This document shows, piece after piece, positions 1-6,706 of a stretch of 7,439 nucleotides of DNA. Source of the stretch: Muribaculaceae bacterium. GTDB lineage: Bacteria > Bacteroidota > Bacteroidia > Bacteroidales > Muribaculaceae. The notes beneath the pieces are model-generated. The model saw only the letters and a program-made list of their open reading frames with translations, was not told the DNA's origin and did not search any database. A program made the translations under genes and the position numbers. How positions within the stretch are numbered: the first letter of the stretch is position 1; each line of letters opens with the position of its first letter. The DNA lies in NCBI GenBank assembly GCA_029059965.1, contig JAIDUY010000488.1:1-7439 (forward strand). The letters are read 5' to 3'.

Positions 1-146
1 CCGGCGATTTCGAAAATGCCCGTCTTTACTCGCTCCAGGGCATTGCCGTAGGCGAACCGACTCCCGGCAATCCTACATTCACACTGCCCTTCGAGGGCGT
101 GTTCGTGCTGAGTATCGACGGCGAGAGCCTGCGCCTGACACGCTGA
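1..146 (+). CDS. C-terminal end of a probable secreted/surface protein (T9SS-like sorting tail), partial
   Basis: Only the last 47 codons are present. The reading frame starts at base 3 and stops at TGA 144-146. The tail contains ARLYSLQG, then a Gly/Pro/Thr-rich turn, FEGVFVLSIDG, and ends SLRLTR. The order of a short strand 'xxLYSLxG', a linker, a 'pGvYvlxxxg' strand and a basic final strand is the layout of type A C-terminal sorting domains of the Bacteroidetes type IX secretion system and of related beta-sandwich tails. The exported passenger would lie outside the window, so its function cannot be told. It is followed after 24 bases by a strong terminator, so it ends its transcription unit and is separate from the ftsX operon. 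The sorting-domain reading is a pattern match to the family, not a proven assignment. A plain beta-rich tail is the alternative. Confidence 0.6.
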   Translation, partial: GDFENARLYSLQGIAVGEPTPGNPTFTLPFEGVFVLSIDGESLRLTR

Positions 147-170
147 GAAACGTATTCAGAACATATTGCA

Positions 171-207
171 GACTCCGGCTCCGGCCGGGGTCTTTTTTTG
201 TTTTTTT
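171..207 (+). terminator. Intrinsic terminator after the partial gene
   Basis: A 9-base-pair stem (171-179 with 184-192, one G-U wobble) closes a TCCG tetraloop. Seven T, one G and seven more T follow directly. This is a textbook Rho-independent terminator on the + strand and separates the upstream gene from the ftsX operon. Confidence 0.88.
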
Positions 208-240
208 AAGTCGGGCGGGCAGGTAAATGTACGGATAAAG

Positions 241-272
241 TTTGGTGAGGTGGTTTTAATGTGTTAAATTTG
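241..272 (+). promoter_or_regulatory. Bacteroidetes-type promoter of the ftsX operon
   Basis: TTTG at 241-244 and TAAATTTG at 265-272 match the Bacteroidetes -33 (TTTG) and -7 (TAnnTTTG) elements with a 20-base spacer, inside the usual 19-21 range. The predicted transcription start is about base 279. The box overlaps a GTG at 261 that opens the longest ftsX reading frame, so that GTG cannot be the start on this transcript. It is the only consensus promoter seen before the seven-gene run. Confidence 0.8.
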
Positions 273-320
273 CACGATTTTAGCGGTATTGCGTTCGTGC
301 GCAAGCCACAGGTTCATCCA

Positions 321-1196
321 ATGTCCGGCCAAGGTATCAGAAAAATATCAACATTCGGCTCGAGACTGACCTCCACGGTCAGCGTCTGTCTCGTCCTGCT
401 CCTGATGGGAGTAGCGGCCATGATTGCGCTCGCAGCCCGCAGCGTAGGCGACGACGTGCGCCGCAACTTAGGCTTTACCGTCCGTATGGAACGCGGCTGC
501 GACAGCATAGCCGTCCGGCAGCTGAGCGAGCGCATTGCCGCCGACCGAGGCGTGGAAAGCGCCGTCTACCTGTCGGCCGACTCGATACTTGCCGCGGAGA
601 TGGCGGCTCTGGGCGGAGATCTTGCCCTTGAGGCCGGCGCCAATCCCTACTCTGCCGAAATCGAGGTGCGCGTGCGTCCGAGCCACGCCAATGCCGACAG
701 CATCGACGCCATGGCGGCGGTCTATGAGATGGCCGACGGTGTGGACGAAATCGTGAGCGAGCGTGCAGTCATCGCAGGTGTCGAGCGGACGATGAACCGG
801 CTGCGCCTTGTGCTGATTATCATCGCCGCCATCCTGCTGTGCGTATCCATAGCACTGATAAACAATACTGTAAGCCTGTCCATCTATAGCCGTCGCTTCA
901 CCATCCACACCATGCGCCTTGTCGGAGCGACAGCCGGGTTCATCCGCGCGCCTTTCGTGCGTGCGGGAGCCGTCAACGGACTTGTGGCGGGACTCGGAGC
1001 CTCGGCTCTGCTGTGCCTGCTTCGCGCCTACGGCGCCACCGTCGACCCGATAGTGGCCGAATGCCTGCCGTGGACGTCCATGGCTGCGGTATGTGCCGGC
1101 GCCATAGTGGCCGGCATCGCAATCTGCGCACTTACATCTTACTTTGCCACAAACCGTTATCTCGCCATCAGCTACGACGAGATGTTTCTGAAATAA
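321..1196 (+). CDS. ftsX: Cell division protein FtsX (ABC-transporter-like permease)
   Basis: FtsX is the membrane partner of the ATPase FtsE. In the bacteria studied, the complex acts at the septum and relays ATP hydrolysis to cell-wall hydrolases outside the membrane. From the ATG at 321 the protein is 291 residues, a usual FtsX length. Its topology is typical: TM1 about 18-41, an extracytoplasmic domain about 42-155, TM2 about 161-183, TM3 about 214-234 and TM4 about 253-276. The cytoplasmic loop carries MRLVGAT (198-204) and FIRAPFVRAG (207-216), the conserved coupling region of FtsX. The frame is open back to a GTG at 261, but that codon lies inside the promoter -7 box, so 321 is the better start. 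No ftsE is next to it. In Bacteroidales ftsE is commonly elsewhere. It is the first gene of the operon, and DUF3098 begins two bases after its stop. Confidence 0.92.
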   Translation: MSGQGIRKISTFGSRLTSTVSVCLVLLLMGVAAMIALAARSVGDDVRRNLGFTVRMERGCDSIAVRQLSERIAADRGVESAVYLSADSILAAEMAALGGDLALEAGANPYSAEIEVRVRPSHANADSIDAMAAVYEMADGVDEIVSERAVIAGVERTMNRLRLVLIIIAAILLCVSIALINNTVSLSIYSRRFTIHTMRLVGATAGFIRAPFVRAGAVNGLVAGLGASALLCLLRAYGATVDPIVAECLPWTSMAAVCAGAIVAGIAICALTSYFATNRYLAISYDEMFLK

Positions 1197-1198
1197 CG

Positions 1199-1474
1199 AT
1201 GAATCTCAAACCGAAAACAGGCGTCGCACCTCTGACAAGCGACGCACCCGACAGCTCCGCACTGCCATTAGGACGCATCAACTTCATCGCCATGGCCTGC
1301 TCCGCGGTGATGATAGTGGTCGGCTTCCTGCTGATGCTCGGCGGCAGCTCGACTCCCGAAGCATTCAATCCCGACATCTTCAGCCCGCGCCGCATAGTGG
1401 TCGGCCCGGCCATCGCCTTCCTTGGCTTCGTCGCCATGGCAGCCGCCATCATGATAAGGCCGAAACGCAAATAA
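1199..1474 (+). CDS. DUF3098 family small membrane protein
   Basis: A 91-residue protein with two predicted membrane helices (about 29-47 and 67-86) joined by a short loop bearing FNPDIFSPRRI (56-66). This loop and the preceding GFLLMLGG are the hallmark of DUF3098, a small family of unknown function in Bacteroidetes. The first 27 residues are polar and predicted to be cytoplasmic, and the end is basic (RPKRK). The ATG at 1199 starts two bases after the ftsX stop; a longer in-frame opening exists only inside ftsX. It is regularly found between ftsX and uppP, which suggests a part in envelope biology or division, but no activity is known. The family call rests on my recognition of the loop motif. 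Confidence 0.85.
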   Translation: MNLKPKTGVAPLTSDAPDSSALPLGRINFIAMACSAVMIVVGFLLMLGGSSTPEAFNPDIFSPRRIVVGPAIAFLGFVAMAAAIMIRPKRK

Positions 1475-1499
1475 AGCACAAAACGAACATCACATTGCA

Positions 1500-2366
1500 A
1501 TGGACATAATAGACGCACTCATACTCGGCATCGTCCAGGGTCTGGCAGAATATCTGCCCGTCAGTTCGTCGGGCCATCTTGCCATCTTCCGCGAAATCCT
1601 CGGCGTCGACCTCGGCGGCGCACAGAACCTCGAGTTCGACGTCGCGCTGCACGTGGCTACGGTACTGAGCACCATCGTGATACTGTGGCGCGAGTTCTGG
1701 CCGCTGTGCACGAGCTTCTTCACCTTCAAGCGCGACAGCAACTTCTACTACGTACTCAAGATACTCGTGTCGTGCATACCCATCGGCATCGTCGGCGTAT
1801 GCTTCAAGGACACTATCGAAACCATCTTCGGCGAGGGCCTCGGCCTTGTGGGCATCTGCCTGCTTGTGACAGCCCTGCTGCTGTCGTTCAGCTACTTCTG
1901 CCGCACTCTTCCGGGACAGGAGGGCCGCAGGCCTCTCTTCGGCGGCGCGCCCCGCGACATCACCTTCGTGGACGCCTTCGTGATAGGCTGCGCCCAGGCC
2001 GTGGCCGTGCTTCCGGGACTCTCGCGCTCGGGCACCACAATCGCCACAGGCATCCTTATCGGCGACAAGCGCGAGCAAATAGCCAACTTCTCGTTCCTGA
2101 TGGTCATCATCCCCATCCTGGGCGAGGCTCTGCTTGACGCCCGCAAGATTTTCGCTGTCGACGCCATCGACGCCGCCGCAGGCGCCGCCGAGCCCGCAGT
2201 GGGCTTCGCGGCCCTCATCACCGGCTTCATCGCCGCCTTCGTGGTGGGCTGCATCGCCTGCAAGTGGATGCTGAACCTGGTCAAGCGCGGCAAACTCATC
2301 TGGTTCGCGGTCTACTGCTGCATCGTGGGCCTTGTATGCATTGCAAAATATTACGGCCTGTTCTGA
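1500..2366 (+). CDS. uppP: Undecaprenyl-diphosphatase UppP (BacA family)
   Basis: UppP removes one phosphate from undecaprenyl pyrophosphate so that the lipid carrier can be reused for peptidoglycan, O-antigen and other surface glycans. It is an integral membrane enzyme, and extra copies give bacitracin resistance in other bacteria. The 288-residue length is near the family norm. Both signature regions are visible. The first is QGLAEYLPVSSSGHL (13-27), with the catalytic-type Glu17, Ser22-24 and His26. The second is GCAQAVAVLPGLSRSGTT (163-180), with the SRSG motif and Arg176. About eight hydrophobic segments fit the known fold. Gln13 stands where many homologues have Glu, which the family allows. 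The gene starts 25 bases after DUF3098 and its stop is one base from the truB start, so the two are probably translated together. Confidence 0.95.
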   Translation: MDIIDALILGIVQGLAEYLPVSSSGHLAIFREILGVDLGGAQNLEFDVALHVATVLSTIVILWREFWPLCTSFFTFKRDSNFYYVLKILVSCIPIGIVGVCFKDTIETIFGEGLGLVGICLLVTALLLSFSYFCRTLPGQEGRRPLFGGAPRDITFVDAFVIGCAQAVAVLPGLSRSGTTIATGILIGDKREQIANFSFLMVIIPILGEALLDARKIFAVDAIDAAAGAAEPAVGFAALITGFIAAFVVGCIACKWMLNLVKRGKLIWFAVYCCIVGLVCIAKYYGLF

Positions 2367-2367
2367 C

Positions 2368-3084
2368 ATGAATTTCATCGACGGCGAAATACTGGCCATC
2401 GACAAGCCCCACGGCTGGACATCGTTCGATGCCGTCAAGCGTCTGCGCGGCGAACTCAGCCGCAGGCTTGGGCTGCGTAAAATCAAGGTCGGCCATGCCG
2501 GCACTCTCGACCCGCTGGCCACGGGCGTCATGCTCGTATGCACGGGACGCGCCACCCGCCGCATCGAGGAGCTGCAGGCAGGCGTGAAGGAGTACATCGC
2601 CGAGATAGCGCTCGGCGCCACCACGCCGTCGTTCGACCTCGAGACCGAAATCGACGCCCGCTACCCAACCGAACATATAAGCGAGGAACTCGTGCGCAGC
2701 ACCCTGAGGCAGTTCACGGGTGCCATCAGCCAGATACCACCGGCCTACTCGGCCTGCAAAGTCGACGGCAAACGCGCCTACGACCTCGCCCGCAAAGGAC
2801 GCGAGGTAAACCTCAAGCCCAAGACCCTCGTCATCGACGAAATCGAGCTTCTTTCCTACTCGCAGGAAAGCATCACCATCCGTGTGGTGTGCAGCAAGGG
2901 CACCTATATACGCGCCCTTGCCCGCGACATCGGAACCGCACTCGGCTCTGGTGGGCACCTGACGGCGCTGCGCCGCACCCGCGTGGGCGACTTCAGCATC
3001 GACCGCTGCCTGACAATGCCACAGGCAACCGAGCTCATCAAGACTGTAACACTTGAATTTCCCGAAAATTACACCCCGCAGTAA
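2368..3084 (+). CDS. truB: tRNA pseudouridine(55) synthase TruB
   Basis: TruB converts U55 in the T-loop of most tRNAs to pseudouridine and also acts as a tRNA-folding chaperone. The protein has 238 residues from the ATG at 2368, one base after the uppP stop. An in-frame ATG at 2332 lies inside uppP and gives an N-terminus that does not match the family. Visible motifs are DKPHGWTSF (12-20); GHAGTLDPLATG (42-53) with the catalytic aspartate Asp48; KEYIAEIALG (74-83); PPAYSACKVDGKRAYDLAR (124-142); and KGTYIRALARDIG (177-189). It ends soon after the catalytic domain, so it lacks the C-terminal PUA-type extension of longer TruB proteins, as is usual in Bacteroidetes. Confidence 0.96.
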   Translation: MNFIDGEILAIDKPHGWTSFDAVKRLRGELSRRLGLRKIKVGHAGTLDPLATGVMLVCTGRATRRIEELQAGVKEYIAEIALGATTPSFDLETEIDARYPTEHISEELVRSTLRQFTGAISQIPPAYSACKVDGKRAYDLARKGREVNLKPKTLVIDEIELLSYSQESITIRVVCSKGTYIRALARDIGTALGSGGHLTALRRTRVGDFSIDRCLTMPQATELIKTVTLEFPENYTPQ

Positions 3085-3087
3085 AGT

Positions 3088-3121
3088 CAGTCGCACACGG
3101 TGTACGGCACACCGCAGACTG
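3088..3121 (+). other. Hairpin in the truB-queA gap
   Basis: CAGTC (3088-3092) pairs with GACTG (3117-3121), and inside it CGGTGT (3098-3103) pairs perfectly with ACACCG (3109-3114) around a 5-base loop. No T-run follows, so it is not a standard terminator. It sits in the only real gap in the operon (67 bases) and could be a processing site, an RNA-stability element or a weak attenuator. Its role is inference. Confidence 0.45.
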
Positions 3122-3151
3122 CATCACCTTATAGAAACGACATAGACAGAG

Positions 3152-4201
3152 ATGAAACTTTCGCAGTTCAAATTCGACCTACCCTCTGAACTGATTGCGT
3201 CGCACCCGCTTATGGCACGCGACGAATGCCGCCTTATGGTGGTGAACCGCCGCACGGGCGAAGTATCGCACCACATATTCAAAGACTTACTCAATTTCTT
3301 CGACGACGGCGACGTGATGGTGTTCAACAACACCCGTGTCTTCCCCGCCCTGCTCTACGGCAACAAGGAGAAGACCGGCGCCCGCATCGAAGTATTCCTG
3401 CTGCGCGAGCTCAACGCCGACAACAAGCTGTGGGACGTGCTCGTGGAGCCCGCCCGCAAAATCCGCATCGGCAACAAACTCTATTTCGGCGACGACGAGT
3501 CGATGGTGGCCGAAGTGATAGATAACACCACCTCCCGCGGTCGCACCCTGCGCTTCCTCTACGACGGACCGCACGACGAATTCAAGGCCGCACTCTACGC
3601 CCTCGGCACCACTCCGCTGCCCGGCTACATACACCGTGAGTCGGAACCGTCGGACGCCGAGGACTACCAGTGCATCTTCGCCGAGCACGAGGGCGCCGTC
3701 GTCGCTCCAGCTGCCGGCCTGCACTTCTCGCGCGAGCTCCTGACGCGCCTCGAAATCAAGGGCGTGAAGAAGGCCTTCGTCACCGTTCACAGCGGCCTTG
3801 GCGCATTCCGCGAAATCGACGTCGAGGACTTGACCAAGCATCGCATGGACTCCGAGCAGATGGTGGCCGACCAGACCCTTGTCGACACCGTCAACAACGC
3901 CAAGGACCTCGGCCGCCAGGTATGCGCCGTGGGTACTTCCGTGCTGCGCGCCATCGCTACCGCCGACAGCATGGGCGGACACATGAAGACCTACAACGGC
4001 TGGACCAACAAGTTCATCTTCCCGCCTTACGACTTCGACGTCTGCTCCAGCATGATAACCAACTTCCACATGCCATACAGCACCATGCTGATGATGACAG
4101 CCGCATTCGCAGGCTACGAGCTGCTGATGGAAGCCTACGACAAGGCCGTGGCCGAGGGATACCGCTTCGGTTGCTACGGCGACGCCATGCTTATCCTCTA
4201 A
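3152..4201 (+). CDS. queA: S-adenosylmethionine:tRNA ribosyltransferase-isomerase QueA
   Basis: QueA transfers and isomerises the ribosyl part of S-adenosylmethionine onto 7-aminomethyl-7-deazaguanine at the wobble position of tRNA (Asp, Asn, His, Tyr), giving epoxyqueuosine, the next-to-last step of queuosine synthesis. The 349 residues match the usual length. Motifs include [13 protein letters not shown] (8-20); [14 protein letters not shown] (55-68); [18 protein letters not shown] (186-193); [13 protein letters not shown] near the middle; [10 protein letters not shown]; and the C-terminal [13 protein letters not shown] (336-348), all characteristic of QueA. The start is the first ATG, with AACGACATAGACAGAG before it; an A-rich leader is normal in this phylum. 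It follows truB, another tRNA-modification gene, and ends 12 bases before the DUF1599 gene. No other queuosine gene lies in the window. Confidence 0.97.
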   Translation: MKLSQFKFDLPSELIASHPLMARDECRLMVVNRRTGEVSHHIFKDLLNFFDDGDVMVFNNTRVFPALLYGNKEKTGARIEVFLLRELNADNKLWDVLVEPARKIRIGNKLYFGDDESMVAEVIDNTTSRGRTLRFLYDGPHDEFKAALYALGTTPLPGYIHRESEPSDAEDYQCIFAEHEGAVVAPAAGLHFSRELLTRLEIKGVKKAFVTVHSGLGAFREIDVEDLTKHRMDSEQMVADQTLVDTVNNAKDLGRQVCAVGTSVLRAIATADSMGGHMKTYNGWTNKFIFPPYDFDVCSSMITNFHMPYSTMLMMTAAFAGYELLMEAYDKAVAEGYRFGCYGDAMLIL

Positions 4202-4213
4202 CCGAGCATTGCC

Positions 4214-4759
4214 ATGGAAGCTCCCGACACCAACGCACAGTACGCACAGGCCCTGGCGGCCTGCCGTGCCGTATTCGCCTCAAAGCTCGTCGACTACGGC
4301 CCGTCGTGGCGCATCATGCGCCCCGAGGCCATCACCGACCAGCTTTTCATCAAGGCCATGCGCATACGTTCGCTTCAGATAAAGGGACACTCCGAAGTGG
4401 GCGAAGGCATCCTGCCCGAGTTCATGGCCATTGTCAACTACGGCATCATCGGCATCATACAGCTGCGCCGCGGCTTTGCCGACACCAAGGACATGGATGC
4501 CGGCGAGGCACTGACCCTCTACGATATGATTGCCGCCGAGGCTCTTGCGCTCATGAAGGCCAAGAACCACGACTACGACGAGGCCTGGCGCATGATGCGC
4601 GTGCTCTCGTTCGACGACATCATCCTCACCAAGCTTCAGCGCGTCAAGGAAATCGAGGACAACAAGGGCACAACCACCGTGTCGGAAGGCATAGACTCGA
4701 ATTACTTCGACATCATCAACTACGCCGTCTTCGCCCTCATAAAGCTGCATGAAGATTAA
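4214..4759 (+). CDS. DUF1599 domain protein with internal duplication
   Basis: A 181-residue protein, predicted cytoplasmic, of the DUF1599 family, whose molecular activity is not known to me. I recall a proposed link of this family to nucleotide metabolism or modification and hold that loosely. The sequence is visibly two copies of one unit. The first, about residues 27-84, runs from DYGPSWRIMR to MAIVNYGIIGIIQL. The second, about 120-178, runs from DYDEAWRMMR to FDIINYAVFALIKL. Between the ends of each unit lie an acidic-to-basic helix (TDQLFIKAMRIRSL, matched by DDIILTKLQRVKEI) and a polar patch. Asp, Tyr, Trp, Arg, Lys and Asn positions recur in both copies. The ATG at 4214 is the first in frame after queA. 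Its last 11 bases overlap the next gene, pointing to translational coupling with the DoxX-like protein. Confidence 0.88.
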   Translation: MEAPDTNAQYAQALAACRAVFASKLVDYGPSWRIMRPEAITDQLFIKAMRIRSLQIKGHSEVGEGILPEFMAIVNYGIIGIIQLRRGFADTKDMDAGEALTLYDMIAAEALALMKAKNHDYDEAWRMMRVLSFDDIILTKLQRVKEIEDNKGTTTVSEGIDSNYFDIINYAVFALIKLHED

Positions 4760-6008
4760 GAGCCGCATGCGCCTGCGTGCCGCCGCTGTCGTGCTGTGCC
4801 GCCTCGCCGTCGGCGCCGTGTTCATCCTTTCGGGATGGTCCAAGGCAGTCGACCCAGCAGGATTCATCATCAAGATTGGCGAGTATCTGTCGGCCTGGCA
4901 TATGCAGGTTCCCCACGAGGCCATCGTCGCGGGTGCCATCGCCCTGTCGGCGGCCGAGTTCTGCACCGGCATACTTGTCGCCGCAGGCTGTCTGAAGCGC
5001 GTTGCCGTGTGGGGCGCCGCCGCCATGATGGCTTTCATGCTGCCCCTGACACTCTACATCGCCATTGCCGACCCGGTGGCCGACTGCGGCTGCTTCGGCG
5101 ACTTCCTGAAGATTTCCAACTGGGCCACCTTCGGCAAGAACGTGGTCATAACTGCCGCCGTGGCCTATCTGACGGTGCACAACCGCTGCATCAGAGGTTT
5201 CTATCCGGCTCCCGTCCAATGGCTCGTTGCAACGGCGGCCTTAGCTTTCCCGCTTACGCTCAGTATGATCGGCTACTTCGTACAGCCTGTAGCCGACTTT
5301 CGCCCGTTCACCCTCGGCAGCGGGATTTTCCATGCCGGAAACGAAAACGAGACCGACGCCGGATTCGTCTACGAGCGCGACGGCGAGCGGCGCACTTTCG
5401 CCCTCGACGAGCTGCCGGACGACAGCTGGACCTTTGTCGAGGCTGAGACGTCGGACGACGCCTGGGCCGACATTGCTGTCCGCGACGAGGACGGCGAAGA
5501 CGTTTCGGCCGACATCGTCGACCCCGAGGCGCCTCAGGCATGGCTCATAGTTCCCGACCCCGGTCTGCAGTTCCTGTCGCGCTCGCACACCGTCAACGAG
5601 CTTCACAGCTACCTTGAGGAACGAGGCATCGACTTCACCGCCCTCGTGGGCTCGCGCGGAGCGGGCTACGACTACTGGGTGGACCTCACCCGTCCCACAT
5701 TCCCCGTCTACTCGGCCGAGGATACATCACTCGAGCAGCTTGCACGCGGCAGCGCCGCCGTGGTCTACACCCGCGGAGGGCGCATCGTGTGGAAACGCAC
5801 ACTCGGGTCGTTGCCCGACGACCTGACCGAACGGACCGACTATCCCGAAGGCGGCAACGCCCTCGACACTGTCGAGCCCGTCGACGACGGCCGCCTGTCG
5901 TGGTTCCTCACCATCATCTTCGCAGCCACCCTCGTAGCCCTCTATCTGCTCGGCCAGTCGCCCAAGCTGCTGCGCCTCGTCACCGCCCGCAAAACACCCG
6001 CAGCCTGA
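4749..6008 (+). CDS. DoxX/MauE-like membrane protein with a cysteine-poor thioredoxin-like domain (BT_3928-type)
   Basis: A 419-residue membrane protein. The first 180 residues form a DoxX/MauE-type helical bundle, with hydrophobic segments about 10-30, 57-80, 86-107, 127-144 and 157-178. ADCGCFGDFLKISNWATFGKN (111-131) is the MauE-like signature, with the redox-type pair Cys113-x-Cys115. Residues about 181-383 are a hydrophilic, acidic domain predicted to be outside the cytoplasm. Its later part (AWLIVPDPGLQFLSRS 264-279, PTFPVYSAED 316-325, AVVYTRGGRIVWKRTLGSLP 337-356) looks like a degenerate thioredoxin fold, but no cysteine is present in the domain. A last helix (384-401) and a basic tail anchor the C-terminus. 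The arrangement matches proteins annotated in Bacteroidales as BT_3928 family. A role in passing reducing power across the membrane is inference from MauE relatives. The start overlaps the DUF1599 gene by 11 bases. Met7 is an alternative start. Confidence 0.85.
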   Translation: MKIKSRMRLRAAAVVLCRLAVGAVFILSGWSKAVDPAGFIIKIGEYLSAWHMQVPHEAIVAGAIALSAAEFCTGILVAAGCLKRVAVWGAAAMMAFMLPLTLYIAIADPVADCGCFGDFLKISNWATFGKNVVITAAVAYLTVHNRCIRGFYPAPVQWLVATAALAFPLTLSMIGYFVQPVADFRPFTLGSGIFHAGNENETDAGFVYERDGERRTFALDELPDDSWTFVEAETSDDAWADIAVRDEDGEDVSADIVDPEAPQAWLIVPDPGLQFLSRSHTVNELHSYLEERGIDFTALVGSRGAGYDYWVDLTRPTFPVYSAEDTSLEQLARGSAAVVYTRGGRIVWKRTLGSLPDDLTERTDYPEGGNALDTVEPVDDGRLSWFLTIIFAATLVALYLLGQSPKLLRLVTARKTPAA

Positions 6009-6073
6009 AACTGCCATGTGCCGTCTCTCCATTCAAAGCCGTACTACCTTTTTCGGCATTCTCATAGCAGTAG

Positions 6074-6339
6074 CAATATTCATTCAGGCATTATCAGGTA
6101 GACGTATATCCGACACTGCTGGACGTGATGGATTCGCCCGGTTGTGAGGCGGGTCATCCGAATTATATTACAATGGATTGGGCAAAAGCATATTCAGCGA
6201 AAACCCGCCCAAAGGTGCCATCGACCGCTACGGACATCCTCACGGCTGCCTCCCCGACAGCTTGCAACAGGAAAATGTCAATATCTGGCAGACAAGCGAA
6301 AAGCTCATTCTTGGCGGATACTTCCGCAAGGCCAGGTGA
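6074..6339 (+). pseudogene. Frameshifted C-terminal remnant of an LTA-synthase/sulfatase-superfamily protein
   Basis: Two adjacent frames together spell the end of one protein. The frame from 6074 reads QVDVYPTLLDVMD (6095-6133), the 'vDiyPTLLdlm' segment typical of the C-terminal part of LTA-synthase-like phosphoglycerol transferases and sulfatases. The frame one base away then reads YYNGLGKSIFSENP (6166-6207) and goes on through DRYGHPHGCLPDS to IWQTSEKLILGGYFRK before TGA at 6337-6339. This parallels the family's 'y.w.GlG.SLl' and 'w..sd.lI..nyF' endings. The switch must fall between about 6134 and 6165. The metal-binding and catalytic parts are absent. An ATG at 6016, 7 bases after the previous stop, opens 43 codons with a signal-anchor-like stretch (TFFGILIAVAIFIQAL) in the second frame but stops at TGA 6145-6147. 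I infer a relic or a sequencing-error frameshift, with the first more likely because most of the protein is missing. Confidence 0.65.
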
Positions 6340-6356
6340 AAATAATCGGAAAAAAA

Positions 6357-6388
6357 TTTGGAGGGAAAAACTGTTTTGCCTAACTTTG
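6357..6388 (+). promoter_or_regulatory. Consensus Bacteroidetes promoter of a short transcript
   Basis: TTTG at 6357-6360 and TAACTTTG at 6381-6388 with a 20-base spacer match the -33/-7 consensus fully. The predicted start is about 6394-6396. It begins 18 bases after the relic's stop and faces the 45-codon ORF and the hairpin terminator at 6631. The surrounding sequence is A-rich, in contrast to the GC-rich operon. Confidence 0.8.
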
Positions 6389-6475
6389 TGTTATAAAATC
6401 AAAGGCAAGAGAGCCGCAGACGAAGACATCAACGCACACCACATCAAAGTGGATTGGGAAACTCGTCAATTATAC

Positions 6476-6613
6476 ATGAAATACCGAGACAAGCTTGGCC
6501 GACCGATGGCGGGCCCCAACGGCAACCTCGTTGCCGCAGCTATATGCCGGGGGATTACAAAGGGCGGCGAGCACTCAAATCCTGTCATTTCGGAGTTTCA
6601 TCGCATCCTTTGA
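6476..6613 (+). CDS. Possible small protein of unknown function (45 aa)
   Basis: I do not recognise this product. The ATG at 6476 is preceded by the A/T-rich CAATTATAC and opens 45 codons ending TGA 6611-6613. An in-frame GTG at 6449 would give 54 residues. The peptide starts MKYRDKLGRPMAGPNGN, then LVAAAICRGITKGG, and ends VISEFHRIL. It has no obvious membrane helix or signal peptide and is basic. About 60 percent of third codon positions are G or C, lower than in the operon genes but compatible with coding. The best support is context: a perfect promoter 90 bases upstream and a perfect terminator 17 bases downstream frame exactly this segment. The alternative is that the roughly 270-base transcript is a non-coding RNA, or that the frame is a fragment of a lost gene. 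Confidence 0.4.
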   Translation: MKYRDKLGRPMAGPNGNLVAAAICRGITKGGEHSNPVISEFHRIL

Positions 6614-6630
6614 TGTGGCCCTCATAGGCG

Positions 6631-6667
6631 AACCGGACCGCGCGAAAGCGCCGGTCCGGTTCCTTTT
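6631..6667 (+). terminator. Strong intrinsic terminator with GAAA tetraloop
   Basis: AACCGGACCG (6631-6640) pairs with all ten bases of CGGTCCGGTT (6652-6661). Inside, CGC-GAAA-GCG extends the helix with one unpaired C at 6651. CCTTTT follows. The GNRA loop, the long GC stem and the following T-run make a convincing + strand terminator for the transcript starting near 6395. On the other strand no T-run follows the stem. Confidence 0.85.
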
Positions 6668-6706
6668 ATATTATACGTGTGTAATTCCGGGGCATATGTT
6701 AAGAGC

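Noticed and set aside
1449..2624. Long open frame of 391 codons on the minus strand over uppP
   Set aside because: It lies antisense to uppP and truB, which carry full family motifs. Its product is an unnatural run of Ala/Asp/Glu/His, as expected from the complement of GC-rich codons.
3670..4752. 360-codon + strand frame overlapping queA and DUF1599
   Set aside because: It is a shifted frame rich in Arg, His and Pro, with no known motif, spanning two well-supported genes in another frame.
6145..6147. In-frame TGA as a selenocysteine codon
   Set aside because: The sulfatase-like sequence just before the TGA is in another frame, no selenocysteine is expected in that family segment, and no convincing SECIS-like stem follows.
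6125..6613. A single 162-codon gene across the relic and the small ORF
   Set aside because: Its first third continues past VDVYPTLLDVMD out of the sulfatase frame, and a consensus promoter lies in its middle (6357-6388). The joining of the relic frame and the small ORF in one frame looks like chance.
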